Positions 42,049 to 50,451 of a stretch of 50,801 nucleotides of DNA are shown in pieces. The notes beneath the pieces are model-generated. The model was not told where the DNA came from and did no database searches. It worked only from the letters and a program-made list of their open reading frames with translations. Every line of letters begins with the position of its first letter. The stretch's first letter is position 1. The stretch is from contig NZ_AUBR01000022.1 in assembly GCF_000429345.1 (NCBI RefSeq), positions 1 through 50,801 of the forward strand, given 5' to 3'. The translations under genes and the position numbers were made by a program. The DNA comes from Desulfovirgula thermocuniculi DSM 16036 (GTDB lineage: Bacteria; Bacillota; Desulfotomaculia; Desulfotomaculales; Desulfovirgulaceae).

Positions 42049-43464
42049 TTACCTCTTGTGCTTGGCCCGGTACTCGTTGATGTCCCTGGTGAACCCGCCG
42101 GGCACGTCCTCTTCCTTCCAGAAGATGTACGGGTTGGTGCGCGGCATCTTCACCATTTGCGGCGCCGGCGGCAGGCCGAGGACTTCCAGGAACTTGGGCA
42201 GGCCCACGCGCTGGATGAGCTCGCCCACGCGCTCGCGGTTCTTGCCTTCCTCCATCCAGAACTCCCAGACCTTGTCGATCAGTTCCTTCACGTTGTCGTA
42301 AGGCGGCTCGACTTTCATGAAGGGCACGATGACCTGCGAGAGCTGGGCGCCCTCCAGGATGGGAGCCTTGGCGCCGATGAGGATGGACACGCCGGTGTCC
42401 GTACCGGGACGCAGCGCCCGCGGCATGACGGTAATGCAGTGCATGCAGCGCACGCACTCGTTATTATCTATAACCAGTTTGCCGTCCTCCATCCACATGC
42501 ACTTGGTGGGGCAGAGGTCCAGCACTTCCTTCTTGATGTCAAACTTGCCCCAGTCGCGACCGCGGTGGGCACCGCCGCTGGGCAGGATGTCGCCTTCAAT
42601 GTATGCCTTTACCGCGTCCTGGTCAATGCGGATGGCGTCGCGCCAGGTGCCGATCACGGAGATGTCGGCGCGGGCAATGGAGGCCACGCAGCCAATGGGG
42701 CAGCCGTCAAACTTGATCTTGAACTTGTAGGGGAAGGCCGGGCGGTGCAGCTCGTCCTGGTAGTGCATGGTGATCTCGTAGCACATGTCCTGGGTGTCGT
42801 AGCAAGCCCACTCGCAACGGGCCCTGCCGATGCAGCAGGAAGGAGTACGTAAATTGGAACCGGAGCCGCCTAGGTCCTGATCCAGCTCGTGGGTGAGGTC
42901 GTAGAAAATGGGCTCCAGCTGGTCGGTGGTGGTACCCAGGAGGATGATGTCGCCGGTGGAGCCGTGCATGTTCATGAGGCCGCTGCCCCGGTACTCCCAG
43001 AGGTCGCAGAGGGCCCGCAGGAAGTCGGTCTTGTAGAACTTGCTGGCCGGCTGGTTGACGCGGATGGTATGGAAGTGGGCCACGCCGGGGAACTTCTCGG
43101 GGACGTCGGAGTAGCGCCCGATGACGCCGCCGCCGTAACCAAACACGCCCACGATGCCGCCGTGCTTCCAGTGGGTCTCGCCGTCCTCAAAGGAGAGCTG
43201 GAGCTGCCCCAGGAGGTCCTCCACCACATAGCGGTCGATCATCATGCGGTCGTCGGCCAGCTTGCGGCGGCGCAGGGCTTCCCGCTTGGCGTCGGCCACA
43301 AAGCTGGGCCACGGTCCTTTTTCTAGCTCCTCCACATCGGGAATGGGGTGCTTGATCTTAAACTCTTTCAGCTCTTCCTCGGTGTAGTTGCGCAGCTCCT
43401 CGTCGGTGTAAATGCGCAGCTCCTGGTATTTTATTTCTTTTTGGGGCCGCTTGGGACTAAACAT
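42049..43464 (-). CDS. dsrA: Dissimilatory sulfite reductase, alpha subunit
   Basis: A 471-aa subunit of the alpha2beta2 enzyme that reduces sulfite with DsrC. Cluster ligands are C211 and C217 (CCIGRARC) and C255/C259 (GCPIGC). A ferredoxin domain follows with CPTKC and ECVRCMHCITVMP. The N-terminal extension (1-75) is rich in Glu and Lys, as in other Gram-positive DsrA. It starts 28 bases after the small ferredoxin gene. Confidence 0.98.
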   Translation of the reverse strand: MFSPKRPQKEIKYQELRIYTDEELRNYTEEELKEFKIKHPIPDVEELEKGPWPSFVADAKREALRRRKLADDRMMIDRYVVEDLLGQLQLSFEDGETHWKHGGIVGVFGYGGGVIGRYSDVPEKFPGVAHFHTIRVNQPASKFYKTDFLRALCDLWEYRGSGLMNMHGSTGDIILLGTTTDQLEPIFYDLTHELDQDLGGSGSNLRTPSCCIGRARCEWACYDTQDMCYEITMHYQDELHRPAFPYKFKIKFDGCPIGCVASIARADISVIGTWRDAIRIDQDAVKAYIEGDILPSGGAHRGRDWGKFDIKKEVLDLCPTKCMWMEDGKLVIDNNECVRCMHCITVMPRALRPGTDTGVSILIGAKAPILEGAQLSQVIVPFMKVEPPYDNVKELIDKVWEFWMEEGKNRERVGELIQRVGLPKFLEVLGLPPAPQMVKMPRTNPYIFWKEEDVPGGFTRDINEYRAKHKR

Positions 43465-43492
43465 CTTTGCGCCTCCTTTTAGCCTCCAGTTT

Positions 43493-43684
43493 TTACCTTT
43501 CCTCCAGGGTCACCGCGCCCGAGGGGCAAACGGTAACGCAGGTTTCGCAGCCCAGGCACTCATCGGGGTTAACCACGTGGCACTTGCCGTCACGCATCTC
43601 CAGCACGCCGCCCGGGCAGGAATCCGCGCACTCGCCGCACCCTTCGCATTTCTCGATATCTACGGTCACCACGTACACCTGCAA
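43493..43684 (-). CDS. Two-cluster [4Fe-4S] ferredoxin preceding dsrA
   Basis: A 63-aa ferredoxin with CEGCGECADSCP and CLGCETCVTVCP, each binding one [4Fe-4S] cluster. It is the first gene before dsrA with a 28-base gap, and the ATG has a GGAGG site. It is a plausible electron donor for DsrAB, which would be an alternative or addition to the DsrC/DsrMK route. Confidence 0.92.
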   Translation of the reverse strand: MQVYVVTVDIEKCEGCGECADSCPGGVLEMRDGKCHVVNPDECLGCETCVTVCPSGAVTLEER

Positions 43685-43795
43685 CTACCTCCTTTAAAGC
43701 TAAAAAGTGGGTTGGGCGGAGAGCTTGTCCCTTTGCTCACGATCCCCTGCAAGAGACACCTCTCCCTTTTCTTCCGGGTAGTAAATATTCGCTAT

Positions 43796-43823
43796 TTTTT
43801 AGCCCATTCCTGCTGTTTGTCAG
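43796..43823 (-). promoter_or_regulatory. Candidate promoter of the ferredoxin-dsrABD operon
   Basis: CTGACA (43823-43818), a 16-base spacer and TAAAAA (43801-43796) on the minus strand, about 110 bases before the ferredoxin ATG. The boxes are imperfect. The remaining leader has no T-box or terminator. Confidence 0.45.
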
Positions 43824-43866
43824 CTATTTATTTAGGGGAATTTTTGGCGGGCCGCCATCAAGGTCC

Positions 43867-44355
43867 TCAGCGGTGGTAAGGCTCGCCGGAGGCGATCTTG
43901 CAGGCGCGGTACAGTTGCTCTAAAAGGATGATGCGCGCCAGCTGGTGGGGAAAGGTGAGTCTGGAGAGCGAAAGGCAAAAATCGGCTGACCTTATCACCT
44001 CCGGGGAGAGGCCGGCGCTGCCGCCAATCACAAAGCACACGCGGCCCGTGCCCCGGCGCAAGAGCTCCTGCCAGAAAGAAGCCAGCTCCTCCGAGGAAAG
44101 CATCTTGCCCGCGCGGTCGAGGGCCACCACGTAACTCTCCCGCGGCAGGCGGCGCAGGATGGCCTCCCCCTCCCTGGCCAGGGCCCTTTCCACGGCCTCC
44201 CTCTGGTGGGGCGGCGGCAGGGGTTCTTCTTTTAACTCCAGCACCTCTACCCTGGCGTAAGGCCTGAGCCTCTTTATATACTCCGCCTGCGCCGCGCGGA
44301 GGTAATCTTCCCCCAGCTTGCCCACGCAAAGAAGGGTGACGTGCACGGCCACCAC
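43867..44355 (-). CDS. rlmH: 23S rRNA pseudouridine-1915 N3-methyltransferase RlmH
   Basis: A 162-aa SPOUT methyltransferase acting on the ribosome. It has the trefoil-knot motifs FVIGGSAGLSPEV and SLSRLTFPHQLARIILLEQL and the conserved end SGEPYHR. It starts three bases after the murA stop, so it is translated from the same message. Length is normal. Confidence 0.97.
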   Translation of the reverse strand: MVAVHVTLLCVGKLGEDYLRAAQAEYIKRLRPYARVEVLELKEEPLPPPHQREAVERALAREGEAILRRLPRESYVVALDRAGKMLSSEELASFWQELLRRGTGRVCFVIGGSAGLSPEVIRSADFCLSLSRLTFPHQLARIILLEQLYRACKIASGEPYHR

Positions 44356-44358
44356 CGG

Positions 44359-45651
44359 TTACAGGAGCACGGCGCCGGTATCGGTCTCTTGCCCCGCAGG
44401 GGCCCTCCAGACCGCCGCCCCCAGCCCCCGCAGCTTCTCCTCCAGGTTGAAGTAGCCCCGGTCGATGTACACGGCGTTTTCAATGTGCGTCTCCCCTTCG
44501 GCCATGAGGCCGGCAATGACCAGGGCCGCGCCGGCCCGGAGGTCCGTGGCCCTTACGGTTGCCCCCTGAAGCTTTTCCACGCCTTCAATTACCGCCACCC
44601 TGCCCTCCACCTTGATGTTGGCGCCCATGCGCTTTAGCTCTTCGGCCACGCGGAAGCGGTTTTCAAAGATGTTTTCCACGATGACGCTTGTCCCGGGAAC
44701 GGTGGAAAGCAGGGCCATCATCTGGGGCTGCATGTCCGTGGGAAAGCCGGGGAAGGGCATGGTCTTGATATCCACCGGCGAAAGCGGCCCGGCAGCCCTC
44801 ACAAAGATCCGGTCCCCCTCCTCCCAGACCTCCGCCCCCGCCTCTCGCAGCTTGGCGGAGAGGGGCTCTAAGTGCCGGGGGATGACGTTCTCCAGGACCA
44901 CCTCTCCCCGCGTGGCTACCGCGGCAAGCATAAAAGTCCCCGCCTCAATGCGGTCGGGGATGACGCCGTAGCGCCGGCAGCCGCCCAGGGAGGCCACTCC
45001 CTCAATCTTGATGATGTCCGTGCCGGCGCCCCGCACCCTGGCGCCCAGGCAGTTCAAAAAATTGGCCAGGTCCACCACTTCCGGCTCCTTGGCCGCATTT
45101 TCAATGACCGTCTGCCCGCGGGCCAGGCAGGCGGCCATCATGATGTTCTCCGTAGCCCCCACGCTGGGAAAATCCAGGTATATGCGCGTGCCCTCCAGCC
45201 GGGAGGCCCGGGCCACGATGACTCCCCTTTCCAGGCTCAGCCGGGCGCCCAACCCAGCCAGGCCTTTGAAATGCAGGTCCATGGGCCGCACGCCGATGTT
45301 ACATCCCCCGGGGAGGGAGATTTCCGCCCACCCAAAGCGCGCCAGCAGCGGGCCCAGGAGCAAATTGGAGGCCCGCAGCTGCTTGACCTGCTGGTAGGGA
45401 GGCATTTCCACCGGCGGCCCGCTCAAGTACACATAAAGGTTGCCCGGTGAAACCCAGTAAACTTCCGCCCCCAGGGAGCGCACGAGGTCCACCATTACCC
45501 GCACGTCCCTGATGTCGGGCACGTTCTCAAGGACCACTGGTTCTTCGGACATAATGGCCGCACACAAAATGGCCAGGGCGGCATTTTTGGCCCCGCTGAT
45601 GGTAACCCGGCCGCGCAAAACGTGGCCGCCGGCCACGACCAGTCTATCCAT
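44359..45651 (-). CDS. murA: UDP-N-acetylglucosamine 1-carboxyvinyltransferase
   Basis: A 430-aa enzyme for the first committed step of peptidoglycan synthesis. K22 (SGAKNAALAIL) and catalytic C117 (PGGCNIGVRPMDLHFKGL), the fosfomycin target, are present. ATG at 45651 (MDRLVVAGGHVLRGRVTISG) fits the family; GGGAGG lies about 12 bases upstream, a little far. Longer readings add only DNA shared with the end of the metallopeptidase gene. Confidence 0.97.
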   Translation of the reverse strand: MDRLVVAGGHVLRGRVTISGAKNAALAILCAAIMSEEPVVLENVPDIRDVRVMVDLVRSLGAEVYWVSPGNLYVYLSGPPVEMPPYQQVKQLRASNLLLGPLLARFGWAEISLPGGCNIGVRPMDLHFKGLAGLGARLSLERGVIVARASRLEGTRIYLDFPSVGATENIMMAACLARGQTVIENAAKEPEVVDLANFLNCLGARVRGAGTDIIKIEGVASLGGCRRYGVIPDRIEAGTFMLAAVATRGEVVLENVIPRHLEPLSAKLREAGAEVWEEGDRIFVRAAGPLSPVDIKTMPFPGFPTDMQPQMMALLSTVPGTSVIVENIFENRFRVAEELKRMGANIKVEGRVAVIEGVEKLQGATVRATDLRAGAALVIAGLMAEGETHIENAVYIDRGYFNLEEKLRGLGAAVWRAPAGQETDTGAVLL

Positions 45652-45689
45652 GAAAACCGCTTGCCTCCCGAAAAATAAAGGGCTACGTT

Positions 45690-46595
45690 TTAATTCTCGG
45701 CCCGGGCGCGCAATTCCTGCCGCCAAAACCCGGCCGCACAATATGCGGCGACGTTTTGCGAGAATTCCTCCAAGCTTTCGCCCACGGCATGACGGAGGGC
45801 GGTATCAATGTCTTCTCCCCGCCCCAAGGCCGCTAAGATCTTATGCAGGCTCTCTTCCCCGTAGACTTCCACCAGGTATTCCACTGCGGCCAGGGACTGG
45901 CGGTAGGCCAGCACCTGATCCTCCAGGAGGTCAAAATTCCGGTCCATTTCCTCCAGGCCGTAGGGAGGCCGGGAAGGCTCCCCTTGTGCGAAACGGAAAC
46001 CGGTCAGCCGGTAATCGACGTACTGGGCAATACCCTCGTTCAGCCAGCGCGGCACGTTGCCCCGGGACATATAGTCTACCGCCAGGTGGGCCAGCTCATG
46101 CGCCACGGGGCCGCTTTCCACAAACCTCTCCCTGACCTCTCCCTCGTCCCGGGAATCGACCCACTCACGGGGCGAGAGCACCCGGATCACCCCGGCCCAG
46201 TAGACGCCGACGGCGTTCTCACCGTCCGGCCAGCCAAAAGCGGCGTTTAGCGAAGACCTGGTGGGGTGGATGATGACCGGCACCGGCCCGGGCGGGGTAA
46301 AGGAAAAGAACTCGCTCACCGGACCGTAAAAGCGCTCGGCCGTTTCCAGCACCAGGCGGGCGTAAGGCTCATCCGCCGGGCAGTAGCGCACCTCGAAGTG
46401 CTCCCCCTTTAAGGAAAGCATTTCCCGGGTGGAGATCAAGGCCTGATAGCGCGCCAGCTCCCTGAAGGCGCCGTAAACGCAGGCGCGCAGGGGGTGCGGC
46501 ATCCGGGCGGCCAGAAAAAAGGCCAGGGCCGCACCCGCCGTCACGGCCTTCAGCAGGAACCAGATGAAGGCCCGCCGTAGCCTGAAATGGAGCAT
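45690..46595 (-). CDS. MA-type (gluzincin) membrane metallopeptidase
   Basis: A 301-aa protein with one N-terminal helix (about 10-30) and an extracytoplasmic peptidase domain. The zinc motif HELAH (H166, E167, H170) and the downstream Glu (E187 in WLNEGIAQYVDY) match peptidase MA-like proteins. The substrate is unknown. It lies 38 bases upstream of murA and may be co-transcribed, hinting at a wall-related role. Confidence 0.85.
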   Translation of the reverse strand: MLHFRLRRAFIWFLLKAVTAGAALAFFLAARMPHPLRACVYGAFRELARYQALISTREMLSLKGEHFEVRYCPADEPYARLVLETAERFYGPVSEFFSFTPPGPVPVIIHPTRSSLNAAFGWPDGENAVGVYWAGVIRVLSPREWVDSRDEGEVRERFVESGPVAHELAHLAVDYMSRGNVPRWLNEGIAQYVDYRLTGFRFAQGEPSRPPYGLEEMDRNFDLLEDQVLAYRQSLAAVEYLVEVYGEESLHKILAALGRGEDIDTALRHAVGESLEEFSQNVAAYCAAGFWRQELRARAEN

Positions 46596-46619
46596 GATTT
46601 TCCTCCCGGAATTAAACTA

Positions 46620-46631
46620 TTAGTTAACTAA
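46620..46631. repeat. 12-bp perfect palindrome TTAGTTAACTAA
   Basis: It lies between the membrane TPR gene and the metallopeptidase gene, just upstream of the latter's ribosome site. It could be an operator or part of a weak terminator (an imperfect GC hairpin lies beside it at about 46637-46664). Confidence 0.35.
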
Positions 46632-46661
46632 AAGAGATGCCCCCAAATTTTTCGAGGGGCG

Positions 46662-47252
46662 TCATTTCTTCTCGCCGGTTTTTTCGCCGGCCATGGAGCG
46701 CCACTCTTCCACCATCTGGCGCGCCCGGGCCACGTCCTCGCCCTGGCCCCCCGAGAGCTGAATGAATTTCTCCATGGCCTCGATGCCGCCCCGGTAGTCG
46801 CCCTTACCCAGGGCCAGCACCTGGGCATAGTAGTAGTAAGTTTCCGCGCGCTCCGGGTGGCGCTTTATTTCCTCCGCCAGGCCGGCCGCCGCCTGGTCGG
46901 CACGCCCGAGCAAGAACTGCACCAGGGCCAGCTCAATGCGCAGCCCGCCGTCCTCGGGAGAAAGGTCCACGGCCTTTTGGTAGGCCTTTTCGGCCTCCTC
47001 CATCTTGCCCGCCTCCCAGTAGGCCCTCGCGAGCCTGGCCGCCAGCGCCGCATCCTGCGGGTTGGCCTGGGCCTGGGACTCCAGTTCGGATAGCACCTGC
47101 TCCAAGGTAGGGCCCTCCTGCGGCGCAGGGCGGTAGCTCCTGTCCAGAAACCAGCCGATGGAGGTTCCCAGGAGCCCTAGAGAAAGCAAAAAGGTGAGCA
47201 CTATGTAGGCAATCCTGCGGCGCCTCTTTCTAAAAGCGCGGGCTGAAAGCAC
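46662..47252 (-). CDS. Membrane-anchored TPR protein
   Basis: A 196-aa protein with a basic head (RAFRKRRRRIAY), one membrane helix (about 14-34) and an extracytoplasmic TPR region (AALAARLARAYWEAGKMEEA; ALVQFLLGRADQAAAGL; YYYYAQVLALGKGDYRGGIE). This layout resembles CcmI-like or tetratricopeptide scaffold proteins; no partner is evident. It has its own promoter with an extended -10 box. Confidence 0.75.
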   Translation of the reverse strand: MLSARAFRKRRRRIAYIVLTFLLSLGLLGTSIGWFLDRSYRPAPQEGPTLEQVLSELESQAQANPQDAALAARLARAYWEAGKMEEAEKAYQKAVDLSPEDGGLRIELALVQFLLGRADQAAAGLAEEIKRHPERAETYYYYAQVLALGKGDYRGGIEAMEKFIQLSGGQGEDVARARQMVEEWRSMAGEKTGEKK

Positions 47253-47291
47253 AATCCTCCAGACCCCCTTTTAATCCTGCCGGCCGCTGTA

Positions 47292-47325
47292 ATTATACCA
47301 TATCCCTTTAGAAGCGCATAAGGGC
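47292..47325 (-). promoter_or_regulatory. Extended -10 promoter of the membrane TPR gene
   Basis: TGGTATAAT on the minus strand (TATAAT at 47297-47292) gives an extended -10 element about 40 bases before the ATG. The -35 region (TATGCG) is weak, as common with this promoter type. Confidence 0.6.
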
Positions 47326-47349
47326 AAAAAAAGGCGCCGTTGGCGCCTT
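47326..47349 (-). terminator. Terminator after the G5/M23 peptidase gene
   Basis: AAGGCGCC and GGCGCCTT form a perfect 8-bp stem with a 3-base loop, followed on the minus strand by TTTTT. It overlaps the bases directly after the stop codon. Confidence 0.88.
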
Positions 47350-47350
47350 G

Positions 47351-48574
47351 CTAGAAAAACCTCATGGGATTTACCGCCTGGCCGCCTACCCAAACTTCAA
47401 AGTGCAGGTGCGGCCCCGTGGCCGAACCGGTGCTGCCCACCCGTCCTATCACCTGGCCGCGTTCCACCGGCTGGCCGGGCGAGACTTCAATCCTGGAAAG
47501 GTGGGCGTAGCGGGTTACCACACCCTCACCGTGGGAAATTTCCACCTCCAGCCCGTAGCCGCCGTTCCAGCCGGCCCTTACCACCCATCCGCTCTCCGCC
47601 GCCCTAACCGGGCTCCCGTAGGGGGCGGTAATGTCTATGCCGGAATGAAGGCGGCCCCAGCGCCACCCAAAGGGGGATGATACCGAACCTGCCGCCGGCC
47701 AGGCCAGGCTGCCGTCTCCCGCCCGGGAGGCCAGCAGGCTGCGCGTGCCCACCGCCACCACCCGGCTCCGGGGCTCCTGCAATATGTGCCTGGCCAGCTC
47801 CTCCCTGCCCACTTCACGCCCGTTAAGGTACCTGACGCGGTAGGTGATTTCCTCCACCCCCGGCCTGCCGGCCTCCACTATCTTTGTGTACCCGCGCAGC
47901 AGACTGCCATCCCTCCGCTGCTCAACACCGAAGGGAATTTCCCTCTTCTCGCTCACCCTGCCCTCGGCCAAAACGGCCAGTTCCCCCCGCCGCACGGCGG
48001 AGAGCAAGGCCTCCAGGGCCTGTTCACGGCCCAGCACCAGGGCGGGCGGCACGCGCACCTCTTCAAGGCCTACGCTACCCGCCAGCCAGGCCTTCCCTCC
48101 CGCAGGGCGAAAGGCCTCCACCACATCCTCCAGCAGGCTCCGGGCTTCCGCCGCATCCGCCACCACCAGGCGCACTTTCCCGTCAACCACCAGGGCGGTG
48201 CCGCGCCCCGTCGTCCCTAGCGCCTCCCCCAGCAGGTTAACCAGTTGTTTTGCCTGAAAGACCTGGGGACCCTCTACGGCAGAGGCCCGGCGCACGGTCA
48301 CCCGCTGTGCCAGGTCCCGGCCCTCCCCCAGGTAAAACTTCTCCTCCAGGGCCTGCCGGGCAAGGCTCAAGCTGGGGCAGACGGCCACCGCCCTGCCGTC
48401 CACTACCACCGCCCACCCGGTAAAAGACGCCCACAGGGGCGGGCCGAAGGCCATCAGCACCACGGTGATGGCCACCAGGTAAAGTACCTGGGCGGGGGTG
48501 AGAGGGTCTTCCACCAGGAAGCGACGCCAGGCCGCCCGCCATCTCGCGACGAGGTGCTTTAACCCTGCATGCAT
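47351..48574 (-). CDS. M23 peptidase with G5 domain
   Basis: A 407-aa wall-associated protein. It has an N-terminal cytoplasmic piece, a membrane helix (about 30-50), an unassigned middle region, a G5 domain (about 205-280, ending SRVVAVGTRSLL) and a C-terminal LytM/M23 domain with HSGIDITAPYG and STGSATGPHLHFEVW. G5 domains bind wall glycans; the M23 part cleaves peptide bridges. The same architecture is common in spore-forming Clostridia. Confidence 0.92.
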   Translation of the reverse strand: MHAGLKHLVARWRAAWRRFLVEDPLTPAQVLYLVAITVVLMAFGPPLWASFTGWAVVVDGRAVAVCPSLSLARQALEEKFYLGEGRDLAQRVTVRRASAVEGPQVFQAKQLVNLLGEALGTTGRGTALVVDGKVRLVVADAAEARSLLEDVVEAFRPAGGKAWLAGSVGLEEVRVPPALVLGREQALEALLSAVRRGELAVLAEGRVSEKREIPFGVEQRRDGSLLRGYTKIVEAGRPGVEEITYRVRYLNGREVGREELARHILQEPRSRVVAVGTRSLLASRAGDGSLAWPAAGSVSSPFGWRWGRLHSGIDITAPYGSPVRAAESGWVVRAGWNGGYGLEVEISHGEGVVTRYAHLSRIEVSPGQPVERGQVIGRVGSTGSATGPHLHFEVWVGGQAVNPMRFF

Positions 48575-48660
48575 TCCAACAGCCCCTTCACCTCACAGGC
48601 AACCGGCAACCTGTAGACAAAAACCAGGTTGCAGGTTAAGGCAAAAGAAAATTTTTTTGG

Positions 48661-48690
48661 ATTTTACCACAACGCCGCCTGTCCCTGCAA
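48661..48690 (-). promoter_or_regulatory. Candidate promoter of the G5/M23 gene
   Basis: TTGCAG (48690-48685), an 18-base spacer and TAAAAT (48666-48661) on the minus strand. The 132-base gap also holds an inverted repeat GCAACCTG/CAGGTTGC (48606-48632) in the leader without a T-run. Confidence 0.45.
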
Positions 48691-48706
48691 AACATATAAC
48701 ACCGCC

Positions 48707-50068
48707 TCAGGCATTATCTGGCACTCCTGAGAGGGCGGCTCTTACGTACAGGGCACATTCAATCCTCTTTTTCACCAGGGCACAGAAAATTTCGGGGGGT
48801 TGCATGATGCTTCCCGCATAAGCATGGGCGTTGGCGTGGCACCCCCCGCCGCAGAAAAACCTGGCCCAGCACTGCCGGCAGGGTTCTTTGTTGTAAACGT
48901 GGGCCGCCTTAAACTGCTCCACCAGGTCACGACGGGTGATCCCTTCCGCCACGTGGCCCAGGCAAAATTCCGGGCGGCCCACAAACTGGTGGCAGGGGTA
49001 CAGGTCGCCGCCCGGGGTTACCGCCAGGTACTCAACCCCCGCGCCGCAGCCCCAGAGGCGTCTGACCAGGCACGGGCCCCCCTCCAAGTCAATGTTAAAG
49101 TGAAAAAACTCAAAGGGCTCGCCCGCGCGGGATCTCTCTACCAGGAGGCGGGCCAGCTCCTCGTACTCCGCGCACACGGCAGGCACGTCTTCCGGCCTCA
49201 GGGCGTAATCCGCAGCCCCGCAGGCCACCACGGGCTCCAGGGAGATTTTCTTAAATCCCAGGTCGGCCAGGTGCAGCACATCGCGGGCAAAGTCCAGGTT
49301 GTGCCTGGTGAACGTCCCCCGGATGTAATACTCGCCTTGCGGGCGGGTGGCTACAAAGCGCTTTACGTTCTCTAAGACGTACCGGTAAGATCCCCCGCCG
49401 CCGGGAAACACCCTCATGGCGTCGTGGACTTGGGGCCTGCCGTCTATGCTCAGCACCACCGCCATGTCCTGCTCGTTGAGGTAGGCCGCCACGTCCGGGT
49501 TTAAAAGGAGGGCGTTGGTGGTCACGGTAAACTTTATGTGCTTACCCAGCGCCTCGGCCTTTTCCCGCCCGTAGGCCACCAGCTCCTTTAGCACGGGAAG
49601 GTTCAAGAGCGGCTCGCCGCCAAAAAAGTCCACTTCCACCCGGCGGCGCGGCCCGGAAGCGGTCAGGAGAAAGTCGATGGCTTTTTGCCCCACCTCCAGG
49701 GGCATCAGGCCGGCCTCCCCGCCAAAGTTCCCCTGCCCGGCAAAGCAATAACGGCAGGCCAGGTTGCAGTCGTGGGCCACGTTCAGGCAGAGGGCCTTAA
49801 GGCCCCGCTCCTGCGGCACCCGGCAGGCGTCCTCCAGGGGGTCCGGGGAAAACAAAAGGCCCTCCCCTTCCAGTTGCTCCAGCTCGGCCAGCGCCTCCTC
49901 TACTTGCTCGCGCGGGTAAAAGCGGCTGAACCTGGCCACCAGCTCGCGGCGGTCCGCCGGCGGGTACTCCCCGAGCAGGTCATAGACCAGGCCGTCCACC
50001 AGGTGCAGGGCGCCGCTGTTGGCGTCCAGCACCAGGTGGTAGCCGTTAATGGTAAACCTGTGCAGCAT
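48707..50068 (-). CDS. scfB: SCIFF peptide maturase (radical SAM/SPASM thioether synthase)
   Basis: A 453-aa enzyme that forms a thioether bridge between a Cys and the alpha carbon of a downstream residue in the SCIFF peptide. The N-terminal peptide-recognition region (1-85) precedes the radical SAM motif CNLACRYC (C101, C105, C108) and GGEPLLNLPV. The SPASM tail has CGAGVEYLAVTPGGDLYPC and CRQCWARFFCGGGC, binding two auxiliary clusters. Length is normal. ATG at 50068 has a GAGGGGAG site. It lies after the peptide gene with a terminator between. Confidence 0.96.
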   Translation of the reverse strand: MLHRFTINGYHLVLDANSGALHLVDGLVYDLLGEYPPADRRELVARFSRFYPREQVEEALAELEQLEGEGLLFSPDPLEDACRVPQERGLKALCLNVAHDCNLACRYCFAGQGNFGGEAGLMPLEVGQKAIDFLLTASGPRRRVEVDFFGGEPLLNLPVLKELVAYGREKAEALGKHIKFTVTTNALLLNPDVAAYLNEQDMAVVLSIDGRPQVHDAMRVFPGGGGSYRYVLENVKRFVATRPQGEYYIRGTFTRHNLDFARDVLHLADLGFKKISLEPVVACGAADYALRPEDVPAVCAEYEELARLLVERSRAGEPFEFFHFNIDLEGGPCLVRRLWGCGAGVEYLAVTPGGDLYPCHQFVGRPEFCLGHVAEGITRRDLVEQFKAAHVYNKEPCRQCWARFFCGGGCHANAHAYAGSIMQPPEIFCALVKKRIECALYVRAALSGVPDNA

Positions 50069-50084
50069 TTTCTCCCCTCACAAG

Positions 50085-50116
50085 AAAAAAACCTCATCCC
50101 TTTTACAGGGATCAGG
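50085..50116 (-). terminator. Intergenic terminator between SCIFF peptide and maturase
   Basis: On the minus strand CCTGATCCC and GGGATGAGG pair with one mismatch around a 7-base loop, followed by TTTTTTT. Partial termination here would give more peptide than enzyme. Confidence 0.72.
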
Positions 50117-50152
50117 CTTTTTACGCGCGCTTCCTTGCACCCTCTCGCCAGC

Positions 50153-50302
50153 CTATTTTTTCTCCCGCAAGCAGGCCTGGTTGCCTACGGTGAGGGAAGT
50201 CTTGCAGGCCGACTGGCAGGAGGTCTGGCACTCCCCGCAACCCCCTTTGCGCAGCGAACCGGCCAGCGCGGGGCGGCTGATTGTCTTGATGTGCTTGCCC
50301 AC
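50153..50302 (-). CDS. scfA: SCIFF ranthipeptide precursor, five-cysteine variant
   Basis: A 49-aa peptide starting GTG at 50302 (GKHIKTISRPALAGSLRKG) with AGGAGG 11 bases upstream. The core has GCGECQTSCQSACKTSLTVG and ends GNQACLREKK. SCIFF peptides normally have six cysteines in about 45 residues; here there are five (C22, C25, C29, C33, C44), because the position after KTS is Leu37 instead of Cys. C33 and T38, equivalent to the donor and acceptor of the thioether in the Clostridium thermocellum peptide as I recall it, are kept. It lies between tRNA-Gly and the maturase gene. Confidence 0.95.
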   Translation of the reverse strand: MGKHIKTISRPALAGSLRKGGCGECQTSCQSACKTSLTVGNQACLREKK

Positions 50303-50346
50303 GGGAAAGATCGCCTCCTCACGCCCTATGTACGGGGACAAAAAAA

Positions 50347-50421
50347 TGGAGCGGGTGACGGGGATCGAACCCGCAGCCCTCAGCTTGGGAAGCTGATGCT
50401 CTACCATTGAGCTACACCCGC
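50347..50421 (-). tRNA. tRNA-Gly (anticodon CCC)
   Basis: Acceptor stem GCGGGTG/CACCCGC, D arm GTAGCTCAATGGTAGAGC, anticodon stem TCAGC/GCTGA around TTCCCAA (anticodon CCC), T arm with GGTTCGATCC, discriminator U and an encoded CCA at 50349-50347. All arms fold with Watson-Crick pairs. Confidence 0.97.
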
Positions 50422-50451
50422 TCGCAACTTTTTATAAACTTTGCATTTGTT

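Noticed and set aside
48606-48632. GCAACCTG/CAGGTTGC hairpin as terminator of the SCIFF maturase gene
   Set aside because: There is no T-run after it on the minus strand and it is about 75 bases past the stop; it lies more likely in the leader of the G5/M23 gene.
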